The notes under the pieces were generated by a model. The model searched no databases, had not been told where the DNA came from, and was given only the letters and a program-made list of their open reading frames with translations. The position numbers and the translations under genes were made by a program. Of a DNA stretch of 64,000 nt, positions 1 through 8,095 are shown in pieces. Numbering within the stretch: position 1 is the stretch's first letter; every line of letters begins with the position of its first letter. The stretch is from an uncultured Roseburia sp. (GTDB lineage Bacteria; Bacillota; Clostridia; Lachnospirales; Lachnospiraceae): NCBI GenBank assembly GCA_945787015.1, contig CALZGM010000014.1:20482-84481 (forward strand), written 5' to 3'.

Positions 1-1
1 A

Positions 2-247
2 CTGCTTGAGACATGGGAAAAAGAAAAGAAAACATGTTTCTTTATTACACATGATGTGGATGAGGCAATTATTCTTGCACAGAAGGTCATTATTATGAGT
101 GCAAGACCGGGACGTATTAAAGAAATCGTTGATATTAATATCCCTTATCCACGTACTCAGGAAACCAAGATGTCACCGGAGTTCCTTGAACTAAAGAATC
201 ATATCTGGAGTCAGGTATATCAGGAATATCTGGAAGTAAGAAAATAA
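2..247 (+). CDS. ABC transporter ATP-binding protein, C-terminal fragment (SsuB/TauB/ThiZ-like)
   Basis: Only the last 81 codons are in the window; the reading frame is open to the left edge from base 2. The fragment carries the H-loop signature FFITHDVDEA, followed by the hydrophobic strand and the R-P-G-R-I motif typical of ATPases of nitrate/sulfonate/taurine/thiamine-precursor importers. It would energise uptake of the ligand bound by the lipoprotein encoded 60 bp downstream. The permease and Walker motifs must lie upstream of the window. The family call is firm; the substrate is unknown. Confidence 0.85.
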   Translation: MLETWEKEKKTCFFITHDVDEAIILAQKVIIMSARPGRIKEIVDINIPYPRTQETKMSPEFLELKNHIWSQVYQEYLEVRK

Positions 248-257
248 TGGTAACATT

Positions 258-272
258 GCCGAGAAGGTCGGC
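258..272 (+). other. Small intercistronic hairpin
   Basis: GCCGA-gaagg-TCGGC forms a 5-bp stem with a 5-nt loop between the ATPase stop and the solute-binding-protein start. There is no T-run, so it is not a terminator. Hairpins here often stabilise the message of the more highly expressed binding protein; that role is inferred. Confidence 0.4.
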
Positions 273-307
273 TAAAATAAATGTTATATACTTAGGAGGG
301 TTAAGAA

Positions 308-1369
308 ATGAGAAAGAAAGTACTTAGCTTATTTATGGCAGCAGTTATGGTTGTAGGTATGTTTGCCGGATGTGGCGCAAAAAAAGATGAGCCTGCAGCA
401 AACAACACACCACAGACAGAGGTGAAAACAGAGACAGAGAAGCAGGATGCAGAACCTGATGTAGAACCGATTACCTTAAACGTAGCTTATATGCCAAACT
501 ATGGAAGCCTTTGGGCAATTGAAAATGCAATTGCACAGGGATACTTAGACGAAGAAAAAATCTCAGTTAACTTAGTTGAATTCCAGGATGGTCCTACCAT
601 TATCGCAGCAATGGAATCCGGAAGCATTGATGTTGGTTACATCGGACAGGGTGCTCATAAGCTTTGTATCAACGGACAGGCAACTATTTTTGCATTATCT
701 CACATCTCAAACGGTGATGCATTAATCGGTGGACCTGGAATCACATCCGTAGAAGATCTTGCTGGAAAGAAAGTAGCTTATTCATCAGGAAGTTCAAGTG
801 AAGATATCTTAGTAAAATCATTAGATAAAGCAGGCATGACAATGGATGATATTGAAGCAGTTGATATGGATGCATCTGCTATCGTTACAGCTATGTTATC
901 AAATGGTGTAGACGCATGTGCTACATGGTCACCAAACAGCTTGAAGATTTTAGAAGAGTTAGATGGGGCTACAAAATTAACAGATAACATGACATTTGCT
1001 GATCAGACCGTATCTCTTGCAAGCTGGATTGCAATGCCAAAATATGCAGAAGAAAACAGAGATGTCCTTGTAAGATTTACAAGAGCATTATTTAAAGCAA
1101 TGGACTATGCAGCAACAGAACATCAGGAAGATACTGCTAAATTAGTTGCAGCACAGACCGCAAATGATGAAGCTACTGTATATGAGCAGCGTGGTGATGC
1201 TGAATGGTTAACAGGTAAACAGGTATCAGCAGGTGCAGCAGACGGAACAGTTGAAGGATATTATGAACTTCAGAAACAGGCATTTATTGCAAATGGCGCT
1301 GTTGAAGGAAATCCTTCAGTTTCTGATTACGTTCTCTTAGACGTTATGATTGAGGCAGGTCAGTACTAA
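308..1369 (+). CDS. ABC transporter solute-binding lipoprotein (SsuA/THI5-like)
   Basis: A 353-residue protein with a lipoprotein signal peptide: positive N-terminus, hydrophobic core, lipobox F-A-G-C with the acylated Cys at residue 22, then a charged Thr/Glu-rich linker to about residue 55. The mature domain (about 56-353) has NMT1/THI5-family features such as YMPNYGSLWAIENAIAQGYL and [14 protein letters not shown], the latter resembling the ligand-loop region of sulfonate and pyrimidine binding proteins. The start is supported by AGGAGGG 7 nt upstream. It follows the ATPase gene and should deliver ligand to that importer outside the membrane. Residues 56-353 are closely paralogous to residues 341-642 of the chemoreceptor fusion at 10537-12465. 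The ligand cannot be read from sequence. Confidence 0.9.
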   Translation: MRKKVLSLFMAAVMVVGMFAGCGAKKDEPAANNTPQTEVKTETEKQDAEPDVEPITLNVAYMPNYGSLWAIENAIAQGYLDEEKISVNLVEFQDGPTIIAAMESGSIDVGYIGQGAHKLCINGQATIFALSHISNGDALIGGPGITSVEDLAGKKVAYSSGSSSEDILVKSLDKAGMTMDDIEAVDMDASAIVTAMLSNGVDACATWSPNSLKILEELDGATKLTDNMTFADQTVSLASWIAMPKYAEENRDVLVRFTRALFKAMDYAATEHQEDTAKLVAAQTANDEATVYEQRGDAEWLTGKQVSAGAADGTVEGYYELQKQAFIANGAVEGNPSVSDYVLLDVMIEAGQY

Positions 1370-1415
1370 AAGTAAATAAATGCTTCCGGATGAAACGGAG
1401 GCAGTTGAACGAATG

Positions 1416-1441
1416 ATAGGGCTGCTTTCCGGTAGCCCTAT
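1416..1441 (+). terminator. Inverted repeat, possible weak terminator
   Basis: ATAGGGCT and AGCCCTAT form an 8-bp perfect stem around a 10-nt loop, after the binding-protein stop and before the NagB-like gene. The downstream TATTGTATGG is not a convincing U-tract, so termination would be weak at best. It may partly separate the transporter transcript from the enzyme run. Confidence 0.4.
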
Positions 1442-1468
1442 TATTGTATGGAAGGAAAGGGAAAAAGC

Positions 1469-2287
1469 ATGCATGAATATTATTATTACAACAAAGAACA
1501 GCTATTAACAAATCCAAAGATTCCGCTCATTGTTATGGAAGATAATCCGACTGTATTTAAAGCCATGGCAGAGGAAATGGCAGCAGAAATCAAACGTAAA
1601 AATGCGCTTGGCGAAAAGACAGTATTTATCTGCCCGGTAGGACCGGTGGGTCAGTATCCTTTCTTTGTGGATATGGTAAATGAAGAAAATATCAGTTTAA
1701 AAAATGTTTGGTTTATAAATATGGATGAGTATCTGACGGATGACAAACAGTGGATTGCGAAGGAACACAGATTAAGCTTCCGTGGTTTTATGGACCGTAC
1801 CGTTTATACAAAAATCAAACCGGAACTGGTAATGCCGGAAGAACAGAGAGTATTCCCGGACCCAAATAATCTTACTTATATTCCGGAATTGATTGAAAAA
1901 CTGGGCGGTGTAGACATCTGCTTTGGTGGTATCGGTATTAATGGACACGTTGCTTTTAACGAGGCATCGGATGAACTTAGCCCGGAAGAATTTTTAGCAC
2001 AGCAGACAAGAGTGCTTGAAATATCAAAAGAAACCAGAGCCATTAATTCTGTTGGGGATCTAAATGGCGCGTTGGATGATATGCCAAATTATTGTATTAC
2101 CATCGGTATCAATGAAATTTCGCATGCACGTAAGATTCGTTTAGGGTGCTTTAGAGACTGGCACAGAAGCGTGGTAAGACATGCGGCACATGGAGAAAGA
2201 AGCGCACATTTTCCGGTATCATTGCTGCAGGGACATCCGGATATTAATATTCGGTTTACAGAATTTGTTGCAAATCTTCCGGAGTAA
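1469..2287 (+). CDS. NagB-like glucosamine-6-phosphate isomerase/deaminase family protein
   Basis: I chose the ATG at 1469 (272 residues) because GGAAGGAAAGG lies just upstream; an in-frame ATG at 1448 overlaps that ribosome binding site. NagB converts glucosamine-6-phosphate to fructose-6-phosphate plus ammonia. The fold signatures NMDEY (D86), GINGHVAFNE (H160, E165) and TRAINS are present. The usual glycine/threonine sugar-phosphate loop (TGGTP type) reads PVGPVGQYP at 56-64, and the late lysine region (GxxKAxAL) reads FRDWHRSVV. It precedes nagA by 11 bp. The family call is firm, but the loop changes mean the exact substrate, or even catalysis, is uncertain. Confidence 0.75.
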   Translation: MHEYYYYNKEQLLTNPKIPLIVMEDNPTVFKAMAEEMAAEIKRKNALGEKTVFICPVGPVGQYPFFVDMVNEENISLKNVWFINMDEYLTDDKQWIAKEHRLSFRGFMDRTVYTKIKPELVMPEEQRVFPDPNNLTYIPELIEKLGGVDICFGGIGINGHVAFNEASDELSPEEFLAQQTRVLEISKETRAINSVGDLNGALDDMPNYCITIGINEISHARKIRLGCFRDWHRSVVRHAAHGERSAHFPVSLLQGHPDINIRFTEFVANLPE

Positions 2288-2298
2288 GGAGAAAAAAC

Positions 2299-3450
2299 AT
2301 GAGAGACTGCTATATTGTAAATGGACAGGTATATATTGATCGAACTTTTGTGAATAAAACGGTAGCAATTCACGAAGGAAAAATTGAAATTTTAGATGCT
2401 GCGACAAAAGTGCCGGAAGGCGCCTGTGCTTTTGATGCAGCAGGAAAAAAGGTTGTTCCGGGATTTATAGACGTACATACCCATGGTTCTGTTGGAGTAG
2501 ATGTGAATGCTGCAACAGCAGAGGATTTGGAGAAAATCTGTAAGTTTGTTGCAACAAAGGGAACTACCTCCTGGTTTTGCTCTGTTCTTACGGATACAAA
2601 GGAACAGACCAAATGGTGCATCGATGAATTTAAAAAGCATAAAGCGATGGAATCAGAGGGTGCAAATCTGTTAGGAATTCATTTGGAAGGACCGTTTTTA
2701 TCAACGGAGTATAAAGGAGCAATGCCGGAACATCTTCTTATGAAGCCAAACATGGCATTATTGGAAGAATACCAAAAACTGGCAGAAGGAAATATTAAGT
2801 ATATTACCATTTCACCGGAAGTAGAAGGAATTGCGGATGACATTCCTGCAATGAATGCTCTTGGAATTACGGTTGCCATCGGACATTCCGGTGCAGACTA
2901 TGATACAAGCTGGAAGGCAATTAACAATGGGGCAGAATGCTGTACACACACCTTTAATGCAATGAAATTATTACATCAGCACTTCCCGGCCATTATGGGA
3001 GCCGCATTAGAGTCAGATATCTATTGTGAGGCAATCTGCGATGGAAGACATTTGCATCCGGGTACGGTAAGACTGCTTATTAAAACAAAAGGAATCGAGA
3101 AAGTAGTTGCAATTACAGACTCTATTATGGCAGCCGGTTTGCCGGATGGAAATTATAAGCTGGGTGTAAATGATGTGGTCGTAGAAGATGGGGATGCAAA
3201 GTTAGCAGATACCGGAGTGAGAGCAGGAAGTACTCTCACACAGGATGTGGCTTTGAAAAATCTTTTGGCATTTACCGGACGTCCATTAGAGGAAATCCTT
3301 CTTATGCTGACCGAAAATCCTGCCAAATTATTAAAGGTATTCGATAAAAAGGGTTCTATCGCAGATGGAAAAGATGCGGACCTTGTTATTTTAGATGAGA
3401 ACTGCGACATATCCGAAGTTTTTGTAGGTGGAAAAAGAATTATCGGTTAG
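2299..3450 (+). CDS. nagA: N-acetylglucosamine-6-phosphate deacetylase
   Basis: A 383-residue amidohydrolase that removes acetate from GlcNAc-6-phosphate in the cytoplasm, yielding the NagB substrate. Visible family features are the metal-site HTHG (H60, H62), HLEGPF with Glu130, H195 in AIGHSGA, H217 in CTHTFNAM and the catalytic Asp274 in ITDSI. The length is normal for NagA. It follows the NagB-like gene by 11 bp with a GGAG ribosome binding site, so the two are co-transcribed. All key residues look intact, which makes this the most conventional enzyme of the cluster. Confidence 0.95.
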   Translation: MRDCYIVNGQVYIDRTFVNKTVAIHEGKIEILDAATKVPEGACAFDAAGKKVVPGFIDVHTHGSVGVDVNAATAEDLEKICKFVATKGTTSWFCSVLTDTKEQTKWCIDEFKKHKAMESEGANLLGIHLEGPFLSTEYKGAMPEHLLMKPNMALLEEYQKLAEGNIKYITISPEVEGIADDIPAMNALGITVAIGHSGADYDTSWKAINNGAECCTHTFNAMKLLHQHFPAIMGAALESDIYCEAICDGRHLHPGTVRLLIKTKGIEKVVAITDSIMAAGLPDGNYKLGVNDVVVEDGDAKLADTGVRAGSTLTQDVALKNLLAFTGRPLEEILLMLTENPAKLLKVFDKKGSIADGKDADLVILDENCDISEVFVGGKRIIG

Positions 3451-3519
3451 TCTAGGATATTTTGAAAGAATGTGGTATGATAGTACCAGTACAAATAAGA
3501 CCGGAATGAGGAATATCTT

Positions 3520-5016
3520 ATGCTGATCATACTTACCGTAGGACTTGTAATTGCATCTATCTGGATTTTTTGCGAAAAGAGAACAAGAGAATCTATGTTT
3601 TTGCTCGGACTTTGCTTAAGTCTGATGTTAGAAATTTGCGGTGTTATGATTTTTATTGCCAAAAAGGGTGGAATATCAACAGAAGTCATGTATTTCTTTT
3701 TCTTTTCCAACGGGATTAAGGCAAAGATACAATATATGCTGATTACGCTAAATCAACTGGGCTATATTGTAGCATTAGGACGAACGTTGTATCCGCTTTT
3801 TTTGGTGGAACTTGCTATGAGTTATTCTATGATCCATGTAATCCGTAAAAATACATGGATTTCAAAATTAGCCGTGGTACTTCCGGCTATTACGCTAGTA
3901 TTATATTTTCCTAAAATATACCGTACACTTACCTTGAAAAATTATGCGGTGTCAGGGATATTAGGGATCTTTTCCATTTCGTGGATGACGCTCTATTTGC
4001 TTTTTGCCGCTTTTCTGTTAATTCATGAATACAGACAGATTACCATGCGGTTCTGCCGCAGACAGTTCAGCCAGATTATGGTATGCCTGATGGCTTTATC
4101 CGGTATATATGTATTACACTATCAGCAAGATCCGGGGCAGGTTTATCACTTTTCCAATTATTCCTTTGTATGGCAAAATAAAAGTGGTTATATGCAGATA
4201 GACCCTTCTTTGTTTAGCTATATCATGTTGGTTGCCATCAGTGTTATTTGCAGCGTGTTGGGATTTTACAGTTTGTTTCGCTACACGCAGGGTCATTTTG
4301 AGGATGACAAAGAGAATGTAGTGATGGAACGTAAATTTGATACAGCAAAGGTGGGAGCTTCTGTATTTGTACACAGTATGAAGAATCAGCTGCTTTCCAG
4401 CAAGGTACTGTACAAACGAATTGGTCAGCTTTATGAGCAACCCAATCCGGATACAGAAAAATTAAAAGAATACATAGATACCTTAGAAAATCTAAACAAT
4501 ACGATGCTCACCCGAATGGAAGAGTTGTACCGGTGCGTAAAATCAAATGCAATTTATTTGGTGCCGAACGATATTGAGGAAATCGTAACGGATACGTTGG
4601 AACGATTTTCTAAGAAATTTCCTGAAGTTACCGTTCGGGTAGAAATCGAAAAAAATGTGAAGGTTTTGTCTGATAAAACGCATCTGTGTGAAGCTTTGTA
4701 TAATTTGCTGGTGAATGCCGAAGAGGCAATTATCGAGGCGGATAAAAAAGAAGCAGGCCAGGTGGCGTTAATTTGTCACAATGAACGACTATATACCGTA
4801 ATTGAAGTACGTGATAATGGAAACGGGATGAATAAGCATCAATTAAAGCAGATTTTTGAACCGTTTTATTCCAGTAAAAATTCCAACTCGAACTGGGGGA
4901 TGGGATTGTATTATGTAAGAGAAATAGTAAAGAGTCATCTTGGCTCCTTGAGAGTAGAAAGTAAGATTGGAAAGGGAAGCCATTTCTTCATCTTATTGCC
5001 AAAGTATGAAGGATAA
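3520..5016 (+). CDS. Membrane sensor histidine kinase
   Basis: A 498-residue protein. The first about 255 residues contain several hydrophobic segments (roughly 1-17, 28-47, 85-105, 115-131, 145-168, 187-200, 232-252), a polytopic sensor without a large extracellular domain. The phosphoacceptor helix reads VHSMKNQLL with His285, matching the H-x-x-K-N pattern. The GHKL ATPase domain follows: N-box LYNLLVNAEEA about 393-402, DNGNG at 432-436, F-box FEPFYSSK and GMGL at 460-463. It lies 69 bp after nagA and 29 bp before its response regulator, in the same direction as the sugar enzymes. The signal is unknown; control of this operon is inferred from position. Confidence 0.88.
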   Translation: MLIILTVGLVIASIWIFCEKRTRESMFLLGLCLSLMLEICGVMIFIAKKGGISTEVMYFFFFSNGIKAKIQYMLITLNQLGYIVALGRTLYPLFLVELAMSYSMIHVIRKNTWISKLAVVLPAITLVLYFPKIYRTLTLKNYAVSGILGIFSISWMTLYLLFAAFLLIHEYRQITMRFCRRQFSQIMVCLMALSGIYVLHYQQDPGQVYHFSNYSFVWQNKSGYMQIDPSLFSYIMLVAISVICSVLGFYSLFRYTQGHFEDDKENVVMERKFDTAKVGASVFVHSMKNQLLSSKVLYKRIGQLYEQPNPDTEKLKEYIDTLENLNNTMLTRMEELYRCVKSNAIYLVPNDIEEIVTDTLERFSKKFPEVTVRVEIEKNVKVLSDKTHLCEALYNLLVNAEEAIIEADKKEAGQVALICHNERLYTVIEVRDNGNGMNKHQLKQIFEPFYSSKNSNSNWGMGLYYVREIVKSHLGSLRVESKIGKGSHFFILLPKYEG

Positions 5017-5045
5017 AAGCGTTACCGGCGAAAGGAAGTGAAAAA

Positions 5046-5720
5046 ATGGACAAAAAAATCAGAATACTGGTTGCCGATGATTTTAGGCTGTTACGAGAGG
5101 ATATGATAGAACTGTTGAATAAGCAGCCGGATATGGAGGTTGTTGGAGAAGCAGCAACGGGAAAAGAAATCGTAGAACTGGCAAAAAACATCCCATATGA
5201 TTTGATTTTGATGGACATTGAAATGGAGCAGGTAAATGCAGGAGTAATGGCAACGGAGAAGATACGGGAAATGAACCCGGAAGCGAATATTATTTTCCTA
5301 ACGGCCCATGAAACGAAAGAAATGATTGTAACGGCGATGGGAGCCGGCGCAGTGGATTATCTGGTAAAAGGCGGTTCAGAGGAGGATGTGCTTTACCACA
5401 TCCGATGTGCGATAGAAGGCCATCCGGTGATGGAGGGCAGAGTTCATGAAACGATTATGGAAGAATACGCCAGACTCCAGAAGAGTGAACGGAGTTTATT
5501 GTTTTTTATTAATAATTTGTCAAAGTTGACAGCTGCGGAGCGGGAAATGATTAAGCTTCTGCTCCAGGGCTATAAAACGGCTGATATTGCAGGAATCCGC
5601 TGCGTGGAACATAGTACGGTAAAGACGCAGATAAAAGGACTTTTGCGCAAGTTTGGCTGCAGTAGAACCAAAGAAATTGTGCAGATGATTCATGATTTAA
5701 ATATTGAACATTTATTTTAA
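5046..5720 (+). CDS. NarL/LuxR-type response regulator
   Basis: A 224-residue protein with an N-terminal receiver domain (about 5-125; acidic pair D11/D12, phosphoacceptor D57 in LILMDIEM, Thr in FLTAH, Lys in YLVKGG) and a C-terminal LuxR-type helix-turn-helix (about 160-215) with LTAAEREMIKLLLQGY and STVKTQIKGLLRKFG. It is the cognate partner of the kinase 29 bp upstream and is followed 14 bp later by the phosphofructokinase gene, so regulator and enzymes share a transcript. Target promoters are not identifiable here; the start of the nag run at about 1380-1450 or the binding-protein promoter are candidates. Confidence 0.9.
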   Translation: MDKKIRILVADDFRLLREDMIELLNKQPDMEVVGEAATGKEIVELAKNIPYDLILMDIEMEQVNAGVMATEKIREMNPEANIIFLTAHETKEMIVTAMGAGAVDYLVKGGSEEDVLYHIRCAIEGHPVMEGRVHETIMEEYARLQKSERSLLFFINNLSKLTAAEREMIKLLLQGYKTADIAGIRCVEHSTVKTQIKGLLRKFGCSRTKEIVQMIHDLNIEHLF

Positions 5721-5734
5721 AAGAGGATAGCGGA

Positions 5735-6898
5735 ATGGGTGATAATATTCTGATTATGCACGGAGGCGGACCGACAGCGGTCATCAATGCGTCTCTCTAT
5801 GGTGCAATTAAGCAGGCAAAAAAATATAAAAATATAGAGCATATTTATGCGGCAAAAAACGGAACCGGCGGTCTTTTAAGAGAAGAATTAATAGAACTGG
5901 AACAGGTTCCGGATGAGAAGCTTAAATTATTACTTCAGACACCGGGAAGTGCCATTGGGACCTCCAGAGATCAGTTGGAGCAGGAAGAATATGACCGCAT
6001 GACGGAGATTCTTCAGAAACATAACATTAAATATGTGTTGATGAATGGCGGAAACGGAACCATGGATACCTGTGGAAAGCTTTATAAGACCTGTCAAAGC
6101 AAAGGTCTTGATATAAAAGTAATGGGAATTCCAAAGACCATGGATAATGATATTGCCATTACGGATCACAGCCCGGGATTTGGAAGTGCAGCGCGGTATC
6201 TTGCACAGAGTGTAAAAGAAGTCTGTGCAGATGTAAAAGGACTGCCGATTCACGTCGTTGTCATTGAAGCCTCAGGAAGAAATGCGGGCTGGATTACGGC
6301 AGCCAGTGCAATGGCAGCGGATAGAAACGGCGAAGGACCGGACCTGATTTATTTGCCGGAGCGCCCATTTGATGAAGACAAATACATAGAAGATATTAAA
6401 AAGTTATTAGAGAAAAAATCGGGCATTGTGGTAGTTGCCAGTGAAGGACTGAAAAACGCAAAGGGTGAGCCGATTGTAGAGCCGATTTTTAAAGTGGGCA
6501 GAGCTACTTACTTTGGAGATGTCAGTGCACATCTTGCAAACCTTGTCATTAAAAAGCTTGGCTATAAAGCCAGAAGTGAAAAGCCTGGGTTACTCGGCAG
6601 AGCATCCATTCCTTTACAGAGTGCGGTGGACAGAGAAGAAGCAGAGCTTGCAGGAAAGATGGCATGTGAGGCTGTTATGAACGGCGAGGCAGGAAAGATG
6701 GTTGCGTTTCGGCGCGTTTCTACAAAACCTTATCAAATGGAACCGTTTTTGGTGGATATTGACGAGGTTATGATGTATGAACGTACCGTGCCGGATGAGT
6801 TTATTAATGAAGCAGGAAATGGAGTCACGGAAGCGTTCAAGGAATGGTGCAGACCATTGCTTGGCGGTGACTTACCGGATATGATTTCGTTTAATTAG
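5735..6898 (+). CDS. 6-phosphofructokinase family enzyme (mixed ATP/PPi signature)
   Basis: A 387-residue PfkA-superfamily enzyme phosphorylating a sugar phosphate such as fructose-6-phosphate at C1. Motifs in order: HGGGPTAVINAS (9-20), the phosphoryl-donor loop GGNGTMDT (105-112), PKTMDND (133-139) with the catalytic aspartates, and EASGRNAGW. In E. coli numbering the donor loop has Gly at the 104 position (ATP type) but Lys at the 124 position (PPi type). That combination is known from some ATP-dependent enzymes, such as those of trypanosomes, so donor choice is uncertain. The gene sits in a contiguous run between the response regulator and the aldolase and is probably a pathway-specific rather than the housekeeping enzyme. 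Confidence 0.88.
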   Translation: MGDNILIMHGGGPTAVINASLYGAIKQAKKYKNIEHIYAAKNGTGGLLREELIELEQVPDEKLKLLLQTPGSAIGTSRDQLEQEEYDRMTEILQKHNIKYVLMNGGNGTMDTCGKLYKTCQSKGLDIKVMGIPKTMDNDIAITDHSPGFGSAARYLAQSVKEVCADVKGLPIHVVVIEASGRNAGWITAASAMAADRNGEGPDLIYLPERPFDEDKYIEDIKKLLEKKSGIVVVASEGLKNAKGEPIVEPIFKVGRATYFGDVSAHLANLVIKKLGYKARSEKPGLLGRASIPLQSAVDREEAELAGKMACEAVMNGEAGKMVAFRRVSTKPYQMEPFLVDIDEVMMYERTVPDEFINEAGNGVTEAFKEWCRPLLGGDLPDMISFN

Positions 6899-6919
6899 AG
6901 AAAATGGAGGAAGAGAAAC

Positions 6920-8074
6920 ATGTTAGTACCTATGAGAGCAATTTTGGATGCTGCAGACAAAAATGATTATGCGCAGGGAGCATTTAATGTAAATGCAGTC
7001 TGCCAGGCAAAGGCAGTTATCGAAGTGCATGAAATGTTCAGAAGCCCGGCGATTTTGCAGGGAGCAGATTTAGCAAATGGTTTTATGGGCGGCCGTACGG
7101 ATTTTATGAATGCGACCTTGGAGGATAAAAAAAGCGGTGCCAAAAATATTGCAGATGCAGTAAAGAAGTATGGCACGGACAGCCGGATTCCGATTGCATT
7201 GCATCTTGACCATGGCAAGAATTTTGATTCCTGTGTAGCAGCAATCGAAGGCGGATACACAAGTGTTATGATTGACGGAAGCAGTCTTCCGTTTGATGAG
7301 AACGTAGAGCTGACAAGAGAAGTTGTAAAATACGCGCATGAAAGAGGTGTATCCGTAGAAGGAGAACTTGGGGTGTTAGCCGGCGTTGAGGACCATGTAT
7401 TTTCCGCAAACAGTACCTATACAAATCCATTAAGCGCCATTGACTTTTTCCGTAAAACAGGTGTAGATGCACTTGCCATCAGTTACGGAACCATGCATGG
7501 AGCAAATAAGGGCAAAAATGCGGTCATCCGGAAAGAAATTGCTATCGCAATTAAAGAAACCATGCGTCATGAAGGAATTGAAGGATACTTAGTAAGTCAT
7601 GGTTCTTCTACCGTTCCACAGTATATCGTGGATGAAATCAATGCATTGGGTGGAGAACTTGTAAATACCTATGGTATTGATGTAAATCAGTTGATTGAAG
7701 CAGGGCATAACGGAATCAATAAGATTAACGTCGATACGGATATCCGTCTTGCTGTAACACGCAATATGAAAGAACTGTTTGCAAGAGATAAGGCACTGCA
7801 GAACAGTGCATCTGTCGGAGCTATCTATGAACTGCTTGAGAAAAATAAAGCGGCATTTGACCCGCGTGTATTCCTTCCACCAATTATGGATACAGTGATG
7901 TATGGAAATGTGCCGGATGATGATGTGGCACGCATCTGTAAGTGTATCGAAGATGGAGTAAAAGAAGTTGTCGGTACGTTAATTGTGAAATTTGGTAGCT
8001 TCGGAAAAGCGCCAAAGGTAGAAATCGTTACCTTAGATGAAATGGCTGAACGCTATAAAAAGGCTGGAATTTAA
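6920..8074 (+). CDS. Class II (zinc) ketose-bisphosphate aldolase
   Basis: A 384-residue protein, longer than the usual 285-310 residue bacterial class II enzymes. It cleaves a ketose bisphosphate to two triose phosphates, with a divalent metal in the barrel. Metal and catalytic motifs are HLDHG (D97, H98), GELG with Glu149, GTMHG with H193 and VSHGSS with H227, followed by the NVDTD phosphate-loop region. The extra C-terminal about 80 residues (from about 300) contain a helical segment and GTLIVKFGSFGKA. It has a GGAGG ribosome binding site and lies 21 bp after the kinase and 21 bp before the TIM homologue. Fructose-1,6-bisphosphate is the simplest substrate given the neighbours; a related ketose bisphosphate cannot be excluded. 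Confidence 0.9.
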   Translation: MLVPMRAILDAADKNDYAQGAFNVNAVCQAKAVIEVHEMFRSPAILQGADLANGFMGGRTDFMNATLEDKKSGAKNIADAVKKYGTDSRIPIALHLDHGKNFDSCVAAIEGGYTSVMIDGSSLPFDENVELTREVVKYAHERGVSVEGELGVLAGVEDHVFSANSTYTNPLSAIDFFRKTGVDALAISYGTMHGANKGKNAVIRKEIAIAIKETMRHEGIEGYLVSHGSSTVPQYIVDEINALGGELVNTYGIDVNQLIEAGHNGINKINVDTDIRLAVTRNMKELFARDKALQNSASVGAIYELLEKNKAAFDPRVFLPPIMDTVMYGNVPDDDVARICKCIEDGVKEVVGTLIVKFGSFGKAPKVEIVTLDEMAERYKKAGI

Positions 8075-8095
8075 TAAGAAAGAGAGGACGATGTC

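Noticed and set aside
1469-2287. Asn instead of Asp in the GxDGH motif as a sign of an inactive NagB
   Set aside because: Many Gram-positive NagB proteins have Asn there as far as I know, so this alone is not evidence of inactivity.
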